NCBI GenBank assembly: GCA_020024075.1
Contig: JAHHUJ010000098.1
Span: 1 to 7,399 of the forward strand
Length of the DNA stretch: 7,399 nucleotides
Direction: 5' to 3'
Origin: Psychrobacter sp.
Lineage (GTDB): Bacteria > Pseudomonadota > Gammaproteobacteria > Pseudomonadales > Moraxellaceae
Shown here: one piece after another, positions 1 to 6,815 of the stretch
Numbering within the stretch: the stretch's first letter is position 1
Layout: the number at the start of each line of letters is the position of its first letter
Made by a program: the position numbers and the translations under genes
Notes under the pieces: model-generated
What the model was told of the DNA's origin: nothing
Database searches by the model: none
Seen by the model: only the letters and a program-made list of their open reading frames with translations

Positions 1-1281
1 CTCTTTTTGACCAATACGCTGCACCGGCTCTGCTAACCAAGATTGTGTTCTCAGAGCTTCAGCCATTTTGATTTTTTGGTTTTTGGCCGCTTGGCGAATG
101 GCCAAAGCAATACGCGGACTGGTTTGGGTAACATCTTCACCCAAAATAAATACCGCGTCATAGTCCTCAATTTCAGCCATAGTTGGGTTATAAATGCCTT
201 GAGTGGTTAACACCTCAATGCATTTCTCAACCAAACTTTGTTGATGGCTATTTAGGCCTGTTGAGAAGTTGTCAAATCCAACTAATTTTTTTAGTGCAAA
301 GTTGGTCTCTAAGCTGGCTCTTGGTGACCCAATACCGATGACCTTCTTACCTGTTAAACGCTTAACAGTCTCATCTAACGCATAGTCAACATTAATTTTG
401 ACGTGTTTGTCATTAATACGTTCAATGGCCTGAACCGGACGGTCCTCACGATTGACATAACCGTAACTAAAACGGCCTAAGTCACATAGGAAGTAACGGT
501 TTACTTCGCCATTATAACGGTTTTCAATACGACGAAGCTCGCCATAGCGTTCACCGGCTGAAATATTACAGCCCGCTGAACAGCCATGACAGATGCTTGG
601 CGCATATTGCATATCCCATTTACGGTTATAACGGTCTGAATGTGTCTTGTCGGTGAATACCCCAGTTGGACATACTTCGGTTAAGTTGCCAGAAAATTCG
701 CTTTCAAATTGACCGTCTTTGTCACGACCAAAATAAACTCGGTTATTTGAGGCATAAACCCCTAAATCTTCACCGCCAGCGTAGTCTTTGTAATAGCGAA
801 CACAACGATAACACGCAATACAGCGGTTCATCTCATGCGCGATAAATGGACCTAATTCTTGGTTTTGGTGAGTACGCTTAGTGAAGCGATAACGACGTCT
901 GTTATGACCTGACATATAAGTCATGTCTTGCAGGTGACAATGACCACCCTCTTCACAAGTTGGACAATCGTGAGGGTGGTTGGTCATTAAGAATTCAACA
1001 ATAGATTTTCGAAATGCTTTGGCCTCAGCATCATCTACTGAAATGTACATGTCATCGGTAGGAGCTACCATACATGACATGACCAATCGACCTTTACCTG
1101 CTGCTGCATCTTCTGCGTTGTTAAACTGCTTTACCGCGCACTGACGGCATGAGCCGACTGAACCAAGTGCAGGGTGATAGCAGAAATAAGGCACATCGAT
1201 ACCCAATGACAAACACGCCTCTAATAGGTTGTCTGCCCCGTTTACCTCGACCTGCTTACCGTCAATATGTATGACCGCCAT
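1..1281 (-). CDS. nuoG: NADH-quinone oxidoreductase subunit G, N-terminal part (runs off left edge)
   Basis: This is the large iron-sulfur subunit of complex I's NADH-oxidising arm in the cytoplasm; it relays electrons from NuoF/NuoE towards NuoB. The frame is open for 427 codons to the window edge, about half the usual ~900 residues. Visible cluster ligands are N1b in an N-terminal ferredoxin-like domain (C34, C45, C48, C70); N5 (H102, C106, C109, C115, pattern Hx3Cx2Cx5C); N4 (C154, C157, C160, C204); and N7 (C231, C234, C238, C266). After residue ~270 the sequence enters the molybdopterin-oxidoreductase-like domain, which carries no cofactor in this family. The ATG is the first possible start: an in-frame TGA lies about 24 bases upstream, and AGGAG (1293-1297) sits 11 bases before the ATG. 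It lies 16 bases after nuoF, in the same operon. The opening MAVIHIDGK resembles E. coli NuoG. The identification is very secure; the C-terminal half cannot be judged. Confidence 0.97.
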   Translation of the reverse strand, partial: MAVIHIDGKQVEVNGADNLLEACLSLGIDVPYFCYHPALGSVGSCRQCAVKQFNNAEDAAAGKGRLVMSCMVAPTDDMYISVDDAEAKAFRKSIVEFLMTNHPHDCPTCEEGGHCHLQDMTYMSGHNRRRYRFTKRTHQNQELGPFIAHEMNRCIACYRCVRYYKDYAGGEDLGVYASNNRVYFGRDKDGQFESEFSGNLTEVCPTGVFTDKTHSDRYNRKWDMQYAPSICHGCSAGCNISAGERYGELRRIENRYNGEVNRYFLCDLGRFSYGYVNREDRPVQAIERINDKHVKINVDYALDETVKRLTGKKVIGIGSPRASLETNFALKKLVGFDNFSTGLNSHQQSLVEKCIEVLTTQGIYNPTMAEIEDYDAVFILGEDVTQTSPRIALAIRQAAKNQKIKMAEALRTQSWLAEPVQRIGQKE

Positions 1282-1297
1282 GCCTGTTTCTACTCCT

Positions 1298-2911
1298 CTA
1301 CTTCACATCACTAGGGTTAGAAGTTGGGGTCTTATTCCCGGCTTCTGCGCCTGCTGTTGTATCCGAATTAACGTTACTACCGGTATCTGCGCCTAAATTA
1401 GACGATGCCGCAGGACTGCCGCTTCCCATAGATGACATTACTTTTTTGATTTCCGACTCAGCCCACTGCGAGGTCTCAGCATCTACCTCGACCGCTGGTA
1501 CCACGATTTTGCTGTCAAATTCATGACGGAAATACTTAAGCGCACTCATTAATGGCTCCATAGCCCCTGGTGCGTGCGCACAAAAAGTCTTACCTAACCA
1601 TAGATCGCGGGTTAAGCCCTCTAGTTTTTCAACGTCACCTACTTGACCCTCACCATCATCAATGGCGGTCAATAGCTTCACGCCCCAAGGCAACCCGTCA
1701 CGGCAAGGGGTACACCACCCACAAGACTCACGTTGGAAGAATATCTCCAGGTTTTTTAGTAATGGCACCATATCTTGTGATTCATCGACTACCATAATCA
1801 GACCCGTACCCATACGGCTACCCGCTTTTTGGATACTGTCAAAGTCCATTGCTACGTCTAAATGTTCAGGGGTTAAAAAATCAGTTGAAGCCCCACCTGG
1901 TAACCAAGCTTTTAGGCGTTTGCCTTGCTTCATACCGCCAGCGAAGTCTTCGATAATTTCACGGGCGGTATAGCCAAATGGCAACTCCCAAAGACCTGGG
2001 TCATTGACCAGACCAGAGCAGCCAAAGATTTTAGTTCCTGGCGTGGTGCTGTTGCCTTTCTCATTTGGCAGTGATTGATACCACTCAACCCCATTGATCA
2101 AAATGGCTGGCATATTACTTAGAGTTTCTACGTTATTCACAACGGTAGGACGACCCCAAGCCCCTGAAACTTGTGGGAAAGGCGGCTTAGTACGAGGGTT
2201 TGCACGGCGGCCTTCCAGACAGTTAATCAATGCAGTTTCTTCACCACAGATATAACGACCCGCTCCAGTATGCACGTGTAAATTAAAGCTAAACTCTGAG
2301 CCTAAGATGTTGTCGCCCAATAAGTTGTTGGCCAAGCATTCATCGATAGCCGCCATCAAACGCTCTGCGGCGACAATATACTCGCCACGGATAAAGATAT
2401 AACCATCGGTTGCGCCAATAGCATGAGCGGTAATCAGCATACCCTCGATTAGCTGAAATGGCAGACGCTCCATCAGCAAGCGGTCTTTAAAAGTACCCGG
2501 CTCCATTTCATCGGCGTTACAGATTAGATAACGAGGTCCTCCATCTGGAGGGGTCATGAATGACCACTTTAGACCAGCATTAAAGCCTGCACCACCACGA
2601 CCACGAACGTTGGCCGCTTTAATCATGTCGCCCACTTCTTTTGGCGCTTTATTCAAAGCAGTCTTTAGACCTTCAAAGCCACGTAAAGATTGATAAGTGG
2701 CCAAATCTAAGATCGCATCATGGTGTGCCAAACGCCAAGTTAACGGTTTAGTCTCAATGGTCGCAGTAGCTTTGTCACCATAAATTGGCACACGCTGATT
2801 ATTTAATTGGCTCGGCGCTTGACCTTGCTTACGACGGGCAAACTGCTCAGAAATGCTCAGTCTTGGCGTTTCGGCGGTTTTGACAGGGGATACTTGTTCA
2901 TTCTGACTCAT
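1298..2911 (-). CDS. nuoF: NADH-quinone oxidoreductase subunit F (NADH- and FMN-binding, 51 kDa type)
   Basis: NuoF oxidises NADH at an FMN in the cytoplasmic tip of complex I and passes electrons to cluster N3 and then NuoG. The 537 residues show the glycine-rich nucleotide-binding motif GRGGAGF (104-110), CNADEMEPGT (131-140), the FMN/NADH region GAGRYICGEETALIN (216-230), and the N3 ligands C397, C400, C403 and C444 (ESCGWCTPC, then TFCAHAPGA). Spacings match E. coli NuoF as I remember it. The protein is ~90 residues longer than the 445-residue E. coli form. About 40 extra residues precede the shared PLTWRL segment (56-61), and a Ser/Gly/Ala/Asn/Thr-rich, probably disordered tail occupies ~480-537. 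The ATG overlaps the nuoE stop (ATGA), with GGAG (2920-2923) 8 bases upstream inside nuoE, so translation is probably coupled, giving matched amounts of the two partners. The identity is secure; the role of the extensions is unknown. Confidence 0.98.
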   Translation of the reverse strand: MSQNEQVSPVKTAETPRLSISEQFARRKQGQAPSQLNNQRVPIYGDKATATIETKPLTWRLAHHDAILDLATYQSLRGFEGLKTALNKAPKEVGDMIKAANVRGRGGAGFNAGLKWSFMTPPDGGPRYLICNADEMEPGTFKDRLLMERLPFQLIEGMLITAHAIGATDGYIFIRGEYIVAAERLMAAIDECLANNLLGDNILGSEFSFNLHVHTGAGRYICGEETALINCLEGRRANPRTKPPFPQVSGAWGRPTVVNNVETLSNMPAILINGVEWYQSLPNEKGNSTTPGTKIFGCSGLVNDPGLWELPFGYTAREIIEDFAGGMKQGKRLKAWLPGGASTDFLTPEHLDVAMDFDSIQKAGSRMGTGLIMVVDESQDMVPLLKNLEIFFQRESCGWCTPCRDGLPWGVKLLTAIDDGEGQVGDVEKLEGLTRDLWLGKTFCAHAPGAMEPLMSALKYFRHEFDSKIVVPAVEVDAETSQWAESEIKKVMSSMGSGSPAASSNLGADTGSNVNSDTTAGAEAGNKTPTSNPSDVK

Positions 2912-3420
2912 GGATAATACTCCAACAACTCGGCAACCTGATCAGGCGTAACCGGACCAAAAGTATCTTCATCAATTAACACAGAAGGGCCCTTATCGCA
3001 GTTACCCAAGCAGCAGATAGGCAGTAATGTAAAGCGGCCATCTGCTGTAGTCTGACCAAATTCAATACCCAGCTGCGACTTTAATTCAGCAGCCAGCGCT
3101 TCATAACCGGTCAAATAACAGGCAATAGAATCACAAACCAAGATAACATGGCGTCCTACTGGTGAGCGATAAATACGGTTGAAGAAGGTGGCCACTCCTT
3201 CAATATCAGTTACTGGTACATCAAGCAAATTAGCAATAGCATTTACTTGCGCATCATCTACCCAACCATTGCGCTTCTGCACCAGCTTTAGTGCATCTAA
3301 TGATGCTGCTCTGGCTTGAGGGTAATGATGAATATACTCATGTATCCCCTCAATCTCTTGAGCAGTCAAGATGCTGGCAACATCTACAATTGGGGCTTTA
3401 TCGGTCACAATCTTAATCAT
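2908..3420 (-). CDS. nuoE: NADH-quinone oxidoreductase subunit E (thioredoxin-like [2Fe-2S], 24 kDa type)
   Basis: NuoE binds NuoF in the NADH-oxidising module and carries the binuclear cluster N1a beside the FMN. The 170-residue length is normal for the family. An N-terminal helical domain (~20-80, with GVATFFNRIY at 75-84) precedes the thioredoxin-like [2Fe-2S] domain. Its four ligands are C96 and C101 (Cx4C) and C137 and C141 (Cx3C in CLGNC); the spacing 5/36/4 equals that of E. coli NuoE. C136 is an additional, probably non-ligand cysteine. The ATG is the first start: an in-frame TAA lies 18 bases upstream. The ribosome site is weak (AAAGAG, 3432-3437, 11 bases away), so reinitiation or coupling to nuoCD is unlikely across the 105-base gap. 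The stop overlaps the nuoF start by 4 bases. Confidence 0.97.
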   Translation of the reverse strand: MIKIVTDKAPIVDVASILTAQEIEGIHEYIHHYPQARAASLDALKLVQKRNGWVDDAQVNAIANLLDVPVTDIEGVATFFNRIYRSPVGRHVILVCDSIACYLTGYEALAAELKSQLGIEFGQTTADGRFTLLPICCLGNCDKGPSVLIDEDTFGPVTPDQVAELLEYYP

Positions 3421-3525
3421 TGTATTATTTTCTCTTTAACTGCTAGCCAAGTCTGCTGTATGACCTGCTGGCTTGATATATTAGAAAATTGAAAACTATC
3501 CGCTATCTTTTATCTGTCTGTACTG
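3421..3525 (-). other. nuoCD-nuoE intergenic gap (105 bases) with short repeats
   Basis: I see no reading frame and no convincing promoter or terminator here. Read in the operon direction, the nine-base word GACAGATAA, which includes the nuoCD stop, occurs again 16 bases further on (3526-3534 and 3510-3518). Related GCGGATA words flank both copies, which looks like a small tandem slippage at the nuoCD end. Further on, AGCCA and TGGCT could pair over a 19-base loop, and CAGCAG occurs twice. The gap ends in the weak nuoE ribosome site. Confidence 0.5.
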
Positions 3526-5313
3526 TTATCTGTCCGTATCCGCCATCACAATATCAATGGATGCCAAATACATAATAAGGTCCGAAACCAAGCTGCCATT
3601 AATGACAGATGGCATTTGTTGTAAATGAGCAAAAGTTGGGGTGCGAATACGGGTACGATAACTCATCGTGGCACGGTCAGAGGTAATGTAGTAACTATTA
3701 ATACCCTTGGTCGCTTCCACCATCATAGAAGCCTCACCTGCTGGCATCACTGGACCCCATGATACCGAGATGAAGTGGTTAATTAAGGTTTCAATATCAT
3801 TCAATGTACGGTCTTTTGGCGGTGGTACAGCCAGCGGGTGATCCGCCTTGTAAGGACCTGATGGCATATTATCCATACACTGTCTAATAATGCGTAGTGA
3901 CTGACGAATCTCTTCAATCTTCACCATACAGCGGTCGTAAGCGTCGCCGTTATAACCTACTGGCACTTCAAAGTCGAAGTTCTCATAACCCATGTAAGGA
4001 CGCGCTTTACGTAAGTCAAAATCAACACCTGTGGCACGTAGACCTGCCCCAGTTACGCCCCAAGCTAAAGCTTGTTTGGCATTATACTGAGCCACGTTTT
4101 GGGTACGGCCTTTTAATACTGAGTTTTCCATAGCCGCTTTAACATATTCGTCTAAGCGCTTTGGCATCCAATCTAAGAATTCACGTACCAAACGCTGCCA
4201 ACCACGAGGTAAGTCAGCAGCTGTACCACCAATACGGAACCAAGCTGGGTGCATACGATAGCCGGTCACCGCCTCAATGACATCGTAAGCTTTTTGGCGG
4301 TCAGTAAACATATAGAATACTGGTGTCATACCACCCGCATCCTGAATGAAAGTACCCACATACAATAAGTTGTTGGTAATACGGAAAAACTCACTCATCA
4401 TGACACGGATGGTTTGCGCGCGCTCTGGCACCGTAATCCCTGCCAACTGCTCTACCGCCATCACATAAGGCAGCTCATTCATTACGCCGCCAAGATAGTC
4501 GATACGGTCGGTGTAAGGAATATATGAATGCCAAGTTTGACGCTCGGCCATCTTCTCCGCACCGCGGTGGTGGTAGCCAATATCTGGGATACAGTCGATG
4601 ATTTCTTCCCCATCAAGCTGAAGCACTAAACGGAATGCACCGTGAGCTGAGGGGTGGTTTGGCCCTAAGTTTAGGAACATAAAGTCTTCATCACGACCAC
4701 TACGCTTCATGCCCCACTCTTCGGGGACAAAACGTAAGTTCTCTTGCTCAAACTGCTGCTTAGCTGCGTTTAGGAAGTAAGGGGTAAATTCTGTGGCACG
4801 GGCGTGATACTCTTTACGCAGTGGGTGACCTTCCCAATACTTAGGTAATAAAATACGGGTTAAGTGCGGATGCCCTTCAAAGACAATACCGAACATATCC
4901 CACACTTCACGCTCATACCAGTTGGCATTTGGCCAGATTTTGGTAGCCGTTGGAATATTCAGATCGTCTTCTGACAGCGCTACTTTGACTCGAATATCAC
5001 TGTTGCGCTCAAGTGACATTAAGTGATAAAAGACCGTAAAGTCACTGGCAGGCAACCCATCACGATGCTTACGCAAACGCTCATCCATTGCAGATAAGTC
5101 TAGTAACATCACATAAGGCTTAGGCAGGGTGCGTAAGAACATTAGGATTTCAAGTAAATCACTTCGCGCAACCCAAATGGTAGGAATGCCATCAAAAGTA
5201 AATTGCTCTGTAAATTTACCCGCAAATTTGTGTCCAAGCTCACGCAGCACAGGATGCTGTGTCGTATTTGGATTGGCGCTATTATTAGTCGCGTTGCTAT
5301 TATCCGTTACCAT
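3526..5313 (-). CDS. nuoCD: NADH-quinone oxidoreductase fused subunit C/D (30 kDa + 49 kDa type)
   Basis: This is the connecting-module subunit that, with NuoB, forms the quinone-reduction site of complex I at the membrane surface. It has 595 residues, close to the ~600 of E. coli NuoCD. The NuoC part (~20-175) has the 30 kDa signature around YEREVWDMFGI (133-143) and GHPHLTRILLP (147-157). A linker (~176-205) leads into the NuoD part, with GPNHPSAHG (217-225), GYHHRGAEK (246-254) and RIDYLGGVMNE (270-280). By family comparison, H224 and Y273 should be the quinone-headgroup residues. The C-terminus ends in the family-typical Asp-Arg, so the gene is complete. The ATG is well fixed: an in-frame TAA (5323-5325) lies 9 bases upstream. 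A GAGG (5326-5329) 12 bases before the ATG is a rather distant ribosome site. The first 18 residues are Asn/Thr/Ser-rich and poorly conserved. As in enterics and relatives, C and D are one polypeptide. Confidence 0.98.
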   Translation of the reverse strand: MVTDNSNATNNSANPNTTQHPVLRELGHKFAGKFTEQFTFDGIPTIWVARSDLLEILMFLRTLPKPYVMLLDLSAMDERLRKHRDGLPASDFTVFYHLMSLERNSDIRVKVALSEDDLNIPTATKIWPNANWYEREVWDMFGIVFEGHPHLTRILLPKYWEGHPLRKEYHARATEFTPYFLNAAKQQFEQENLRFVPEEWGMKRSGRDEDFMFLNLGPNHPSAHGAFRLVLQLDGEEIIDCIPDIGYHHRGAEKMAERQTWHSYIPYTDRIDYLGGVMNELPYVMAVEQLAGITVPERAQTIRVMMSEFFRITNNLLYVGTFIQDAGGMTPVFYMFTDRQKAYDVIEAVTGYRMHPAWFRIGGTAADLPRGWQRLVREFLDWMPKRLDEYVKAAMENSVLKGRTQNVAQYNAKQALAWGVTGAGLRATGVDFDLRKARPYMGYENFDFEVPVGYNGDAYDRCMVKIEEIRQSLRIIRQCMDNMPSGPYKADHPLAVPPPKDRTLNDIETLINHFISVSWGPVMPAGEASMMVEATKGINSYYITSDRATMSYRTRIRTPTFAHLQQMPSVINGSLVSDLIMYLASIDIVMADTDR

Positions 5314-5370
5314 GGTTACCGCTTACCTCAGAGTCATTGCAATTATTGCGAATACGGAAGGGTGAATATT

Positions 5371-5400
5371 TTTATAACGGGCTCTGTACCTCGAGCACAA
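5371..5400 (-). promoter_or_regulatory. Weak internal promoter candidate ahead of nuoCD
   Basis: On the minus strand, TTGTGC (5395-5400) and TATAAA (5371-5376) are separated by 18 bases. The -10 matches the sigma70 consensus at five of six positions but the -35 at only three. It would start transcripts about 50 bases before nuoCD. AT-rich DNA yields such matches by chance, so this is only a candidate. Confidence 0.22.
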
Positions 5401-5464
5401 AACCCTCTTTGACTGCCTAACTTCACTGGCTATCAATAAATTACCAATAAAGCTAATTATTAAC

Positions 5465-5486
5465 AAAAATCTGCTTAAACTTAAGC
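5465..5486 (-). terminator. Small stem-loop with T-run directly after nuoB (weak terminator or processing site)
   Basis: Immediately after the nuoB TAA, the minus strand reads GCTTAAGTTTAAGC (5473-5486), a perfect six-base inverted repeat with two central bases (realistically a 5-bp stem and 4-base loop). It is followed by AGA and five T (5465-5469). The stem has few G-C pairs, so it should be a poor terminator. Partial attenuation or an mRNA 3'-end stabiliser is possible. The rest of the operon lies downstream, so full termination is unlikely. Confidence 0.25.
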
Positions 5487-6155
5487 TTAAATACTGTCTG
5501 GGCTGCGTAAGTTTTTTACTGCAATACGATCAGCTTGTTTGCGATCACGCTCAGGTAGCATTTGAGGTTGATAGATGCCTTTTTCATTTACATAAGCCCC
5601 TAATGGACGGCGCTCTTTGGTAATTGACTCTTGTAACAGCATCAAACCTTGAATCAAAGCTTCTGGACGTGGTGGACACCCTGGTACATAGACATCCACT
5701 GGAATAATCTTATCCACGCCTTGTACCACTGAATAAATATCGTACATACCGCCAGAGTTGGCACACGACCCCATCGAGATCACCCATTTAGGCTCAAGCA
5801 TCTGTTCGTATAGACGCTGAATAACTGGGGCCATCTTCATGAAGCAAGTCCCAGCCACAATCATCACGTCAGCCTGACGAGGAGAGGCACGAATAACCTC
5901 TGCCCCGAAGCGTGACAAGTCATGTACCGCGGTTAAAGTTGTTGCATATTCAACATAGCAGCATGACGTACCAAAGTTAAATGGCCAAAGTGAATGTTTG
6001 CGTCCCCAGTTGGCTGAGGCATGCACCATATCCTCAAGCTTACCCATAAACACGTTACGGTTTACTTCTTCCTCGATAGGATCAGTAACGGTTTGGCGTG
6101 TCTGCGCTGGATAAGTATCGGCGTCGGGATTTGCACGGGTTAGCGTATATTTCAT
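5487..6155 (-). CDS. nuoB: NADH-quinone oxidoreductase subunit B (cluster N2, PSST type)
   Basis: NuoB carries [4Fe-4S] cluster N2, the last electron carrier of complex I, which hands electrons to quinone at the interface with NuoCD. With the start chosen here it is 222 residues, the usual size. N2 ligands are the tandem C65-C66 (TSCCYVE), C131 (GSCANSGGMYD) and C160 (PGCPPRPE). Spacings 1/65/29 equal those of E. coli C63, C64, C129 and C158. The frame stays open 63 bases further upstream, to 6218, but that would add 21 hydrophobic residues and overlap nuoA by 53 bases. The start at 6155 is preferred because MKYTLTRANPD aligns with the E. coli N-terminus MDYTLTRIDP, and AAGGG lies 7 bases upstream, overlapping the nuoA stop. 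The 10-base gap to nuoA suggests coupled translation. The C-terminus (KNLRSPDSI) also matches the family. Confidence 0.97.
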   Translation of the reverse strand: MKYTLTRANPDADTYPAQTRQTVTDPIEEEVNRNVFMGKLEDMVHASANWGRKHSLWPFNFGTSCCYVEYATTLTAVHDLSRFGAEVIRASPRQADVMIVAGTCFMKMAPVIQRLYEQMLEPKWVISMGSCANSGGMYDIYSVVQGVDKIIPVDVYVPGCPPRPEALIQGLMLLQESITKERRPLGAYVNEKGIYQPQMLPERDRKQADRIAVKNLRSPDSI

Positions 6156-6165
6156 GATATAACCC

Positions 6166-6801
6166 TTAAGAAGACGATTTATTAGAAGATGAAGGAGTAG
6201 AAACGTTATTAAAATCAACAGTGGTAATAGTACCAGTTACGTTGATGTGGTCAATATTTGCTAAGTGGCGTTTATTGGCTTCAATATCATTAGAGACGTT
6301 AACTTGACCAGAAGATTGAGCCGGTACTTTACCTGTTGGGTCGGTATGTAGCTCATCAATGCCATTAAACTGAGTAATACTAGCCAGATCGAAACCTGCA
6401 GGTGCTTGGGTTAAACGCTCTTTTTTACGACGCTTATCTGCTGGCGCCCAGTTCATTGCTCCTAATTTGAGCTCATAAACCAGACCCACAAACAAAATAC
6501 CAATAAATACTGCAGCTGTGGCAAAGCCAATCCAGCCTACCTCTCTAACTGATACGGAGTAAGCATAAAGATATAAAGCTTCTAAATCGAAGATAACAAA
6601 GAAGATGGCGACAAGATAGAATTTTGCAGACATACGAATTCGGGCATTGCCAGCTCCGACAACGCCCGATTCAAAGACTTCTTCTTTTTCTGTACCTTGC
6701 GAGCGTCCGCCTAATAAACGGGGTACTACCAGCATGAATACAACCAAACCAATAGCTGCCAAAATGAAGGCTAATGCTGACCAATTAAAGGCGGAACTCA
6801 T
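6166..6801 (-). CDS. nuoA: NADH-quinone oxidoreductase subunit A (ND3-like membrane subunit) with long C-terminal tail
   Basis: NuoA is an inner-membrane subunit of complex I; its TM1-TM2 loop lies against NuoB/NuoCD near the quinone cavity. Three membrane segments are visible at ~8-28, 61-81 and 90-111. The family loop has FESG (43-46) and SAKFYL (58-63), and TM2 has FDLEALYLY (71-79). E44, D72 and E74 correspond to E. coli E51, D79 and E81. The basic run KRRKK (123-127) after TM3 fits a cytoplasmic C-terminus by the positive-inside rule. At 211 residues the protein is ~65-90 longer than typical NuoA (~120-147). Residues ~130-211 form a hydrophilic tail ending in a Ser/Asn/Thr-rich stretch with no domain I recognise. 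The ATG has an excellent ribosome site, AAGGAG (6810-6815), 8 bases upstream. It is the first gene of the operon; nuoB follows after 10 bases. Confidence 0.96.
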   Translation of the reverse strand: MSSAFNWSALAFILAAIGLVVFMLVVPRLLGGRSQGTEKEEVFESGVVGAGNARIRMSAKFYLVAIFFVIFDLEALYLYAYSVSVREVGWIGFATAAVFIGILFVGLVYELKLGAMNWAPADKRRKKERLTQAPAGFDLASITQFNGIDELHTDPTGKVPAQSSGQVNVSNDIEANKRHLANIDHINVTGTITTVDFNNVSTPSSSNKSSS

Positions 6802-6809
6802 CTGTATAT

Positions 6810-6815
6810 CTCCTT
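6810..6815 (-). promoter_or_regulatory. Strong nuoA ribosome binding site
   Basis: AAGGAG lies 8 bases before the nuoA ATG. It is the strongest ribosome site in the window and fixes the nuoA start. The 13 bases AAGGAGATATACA equal those of the phage T7 gene 10 leader; the surroundings are native operon sequence, so I read this as convergence on an optimal site. Confidence 0.85.

Larger units (their letters stand above)
5314..5486 (-). other. nuoB-nuoCD intergenic gap (173 bases)
   Basis: This is the longest gap inside the operon. It contains, in operon order, a small hairpin right after the nuoB stop, an AT-rich stretch, a weak promoter-like pair and a four-codon mini-frame (ATG ACT CTG AGG TAA, 5323-5337). 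That mini-frame is in frame with nuoCD and stops 9 bases before its start. No longer reading frame is credible. The gap could hold a processing or attenuation point that sets the ratio of membrane-proximal to peripheral subunits, but the sequence alone does not prove it. Confidence 0.5.

Noticed and set aside
1570..1973. Two overlapping plus-strand open frames of 75 and 103 codons
   Set aside because: They lie wholly inside nuoF on the opposite strand, have no recognisable domains and are explained by the strong coding constraint of nuoF.
3897..4133. Plus-strand open frame of 78 codons
   Set aside because: Antisense shadow within the conserved NuoD part of nuoCD; no recognisable protein.
5129..5412. 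Two plus-strand open frames over the nuoCD 5' end and the nuoB-nuoCD gap
   Set aside because: Mostly antisense to nuoC coding sequence; no ribosome site or domain, and the hydrophobic stretch is a by-product of the complementary strand.
6156..6218. In-frame upstream extension of nuoB adding 21 hydrophobic residues
   Set aside because: It would overlap nuoA by 53 bases. The downstream ATG at 6155 has a good ribosome site and gives an N-terminus aligning with E. coli NuoB.
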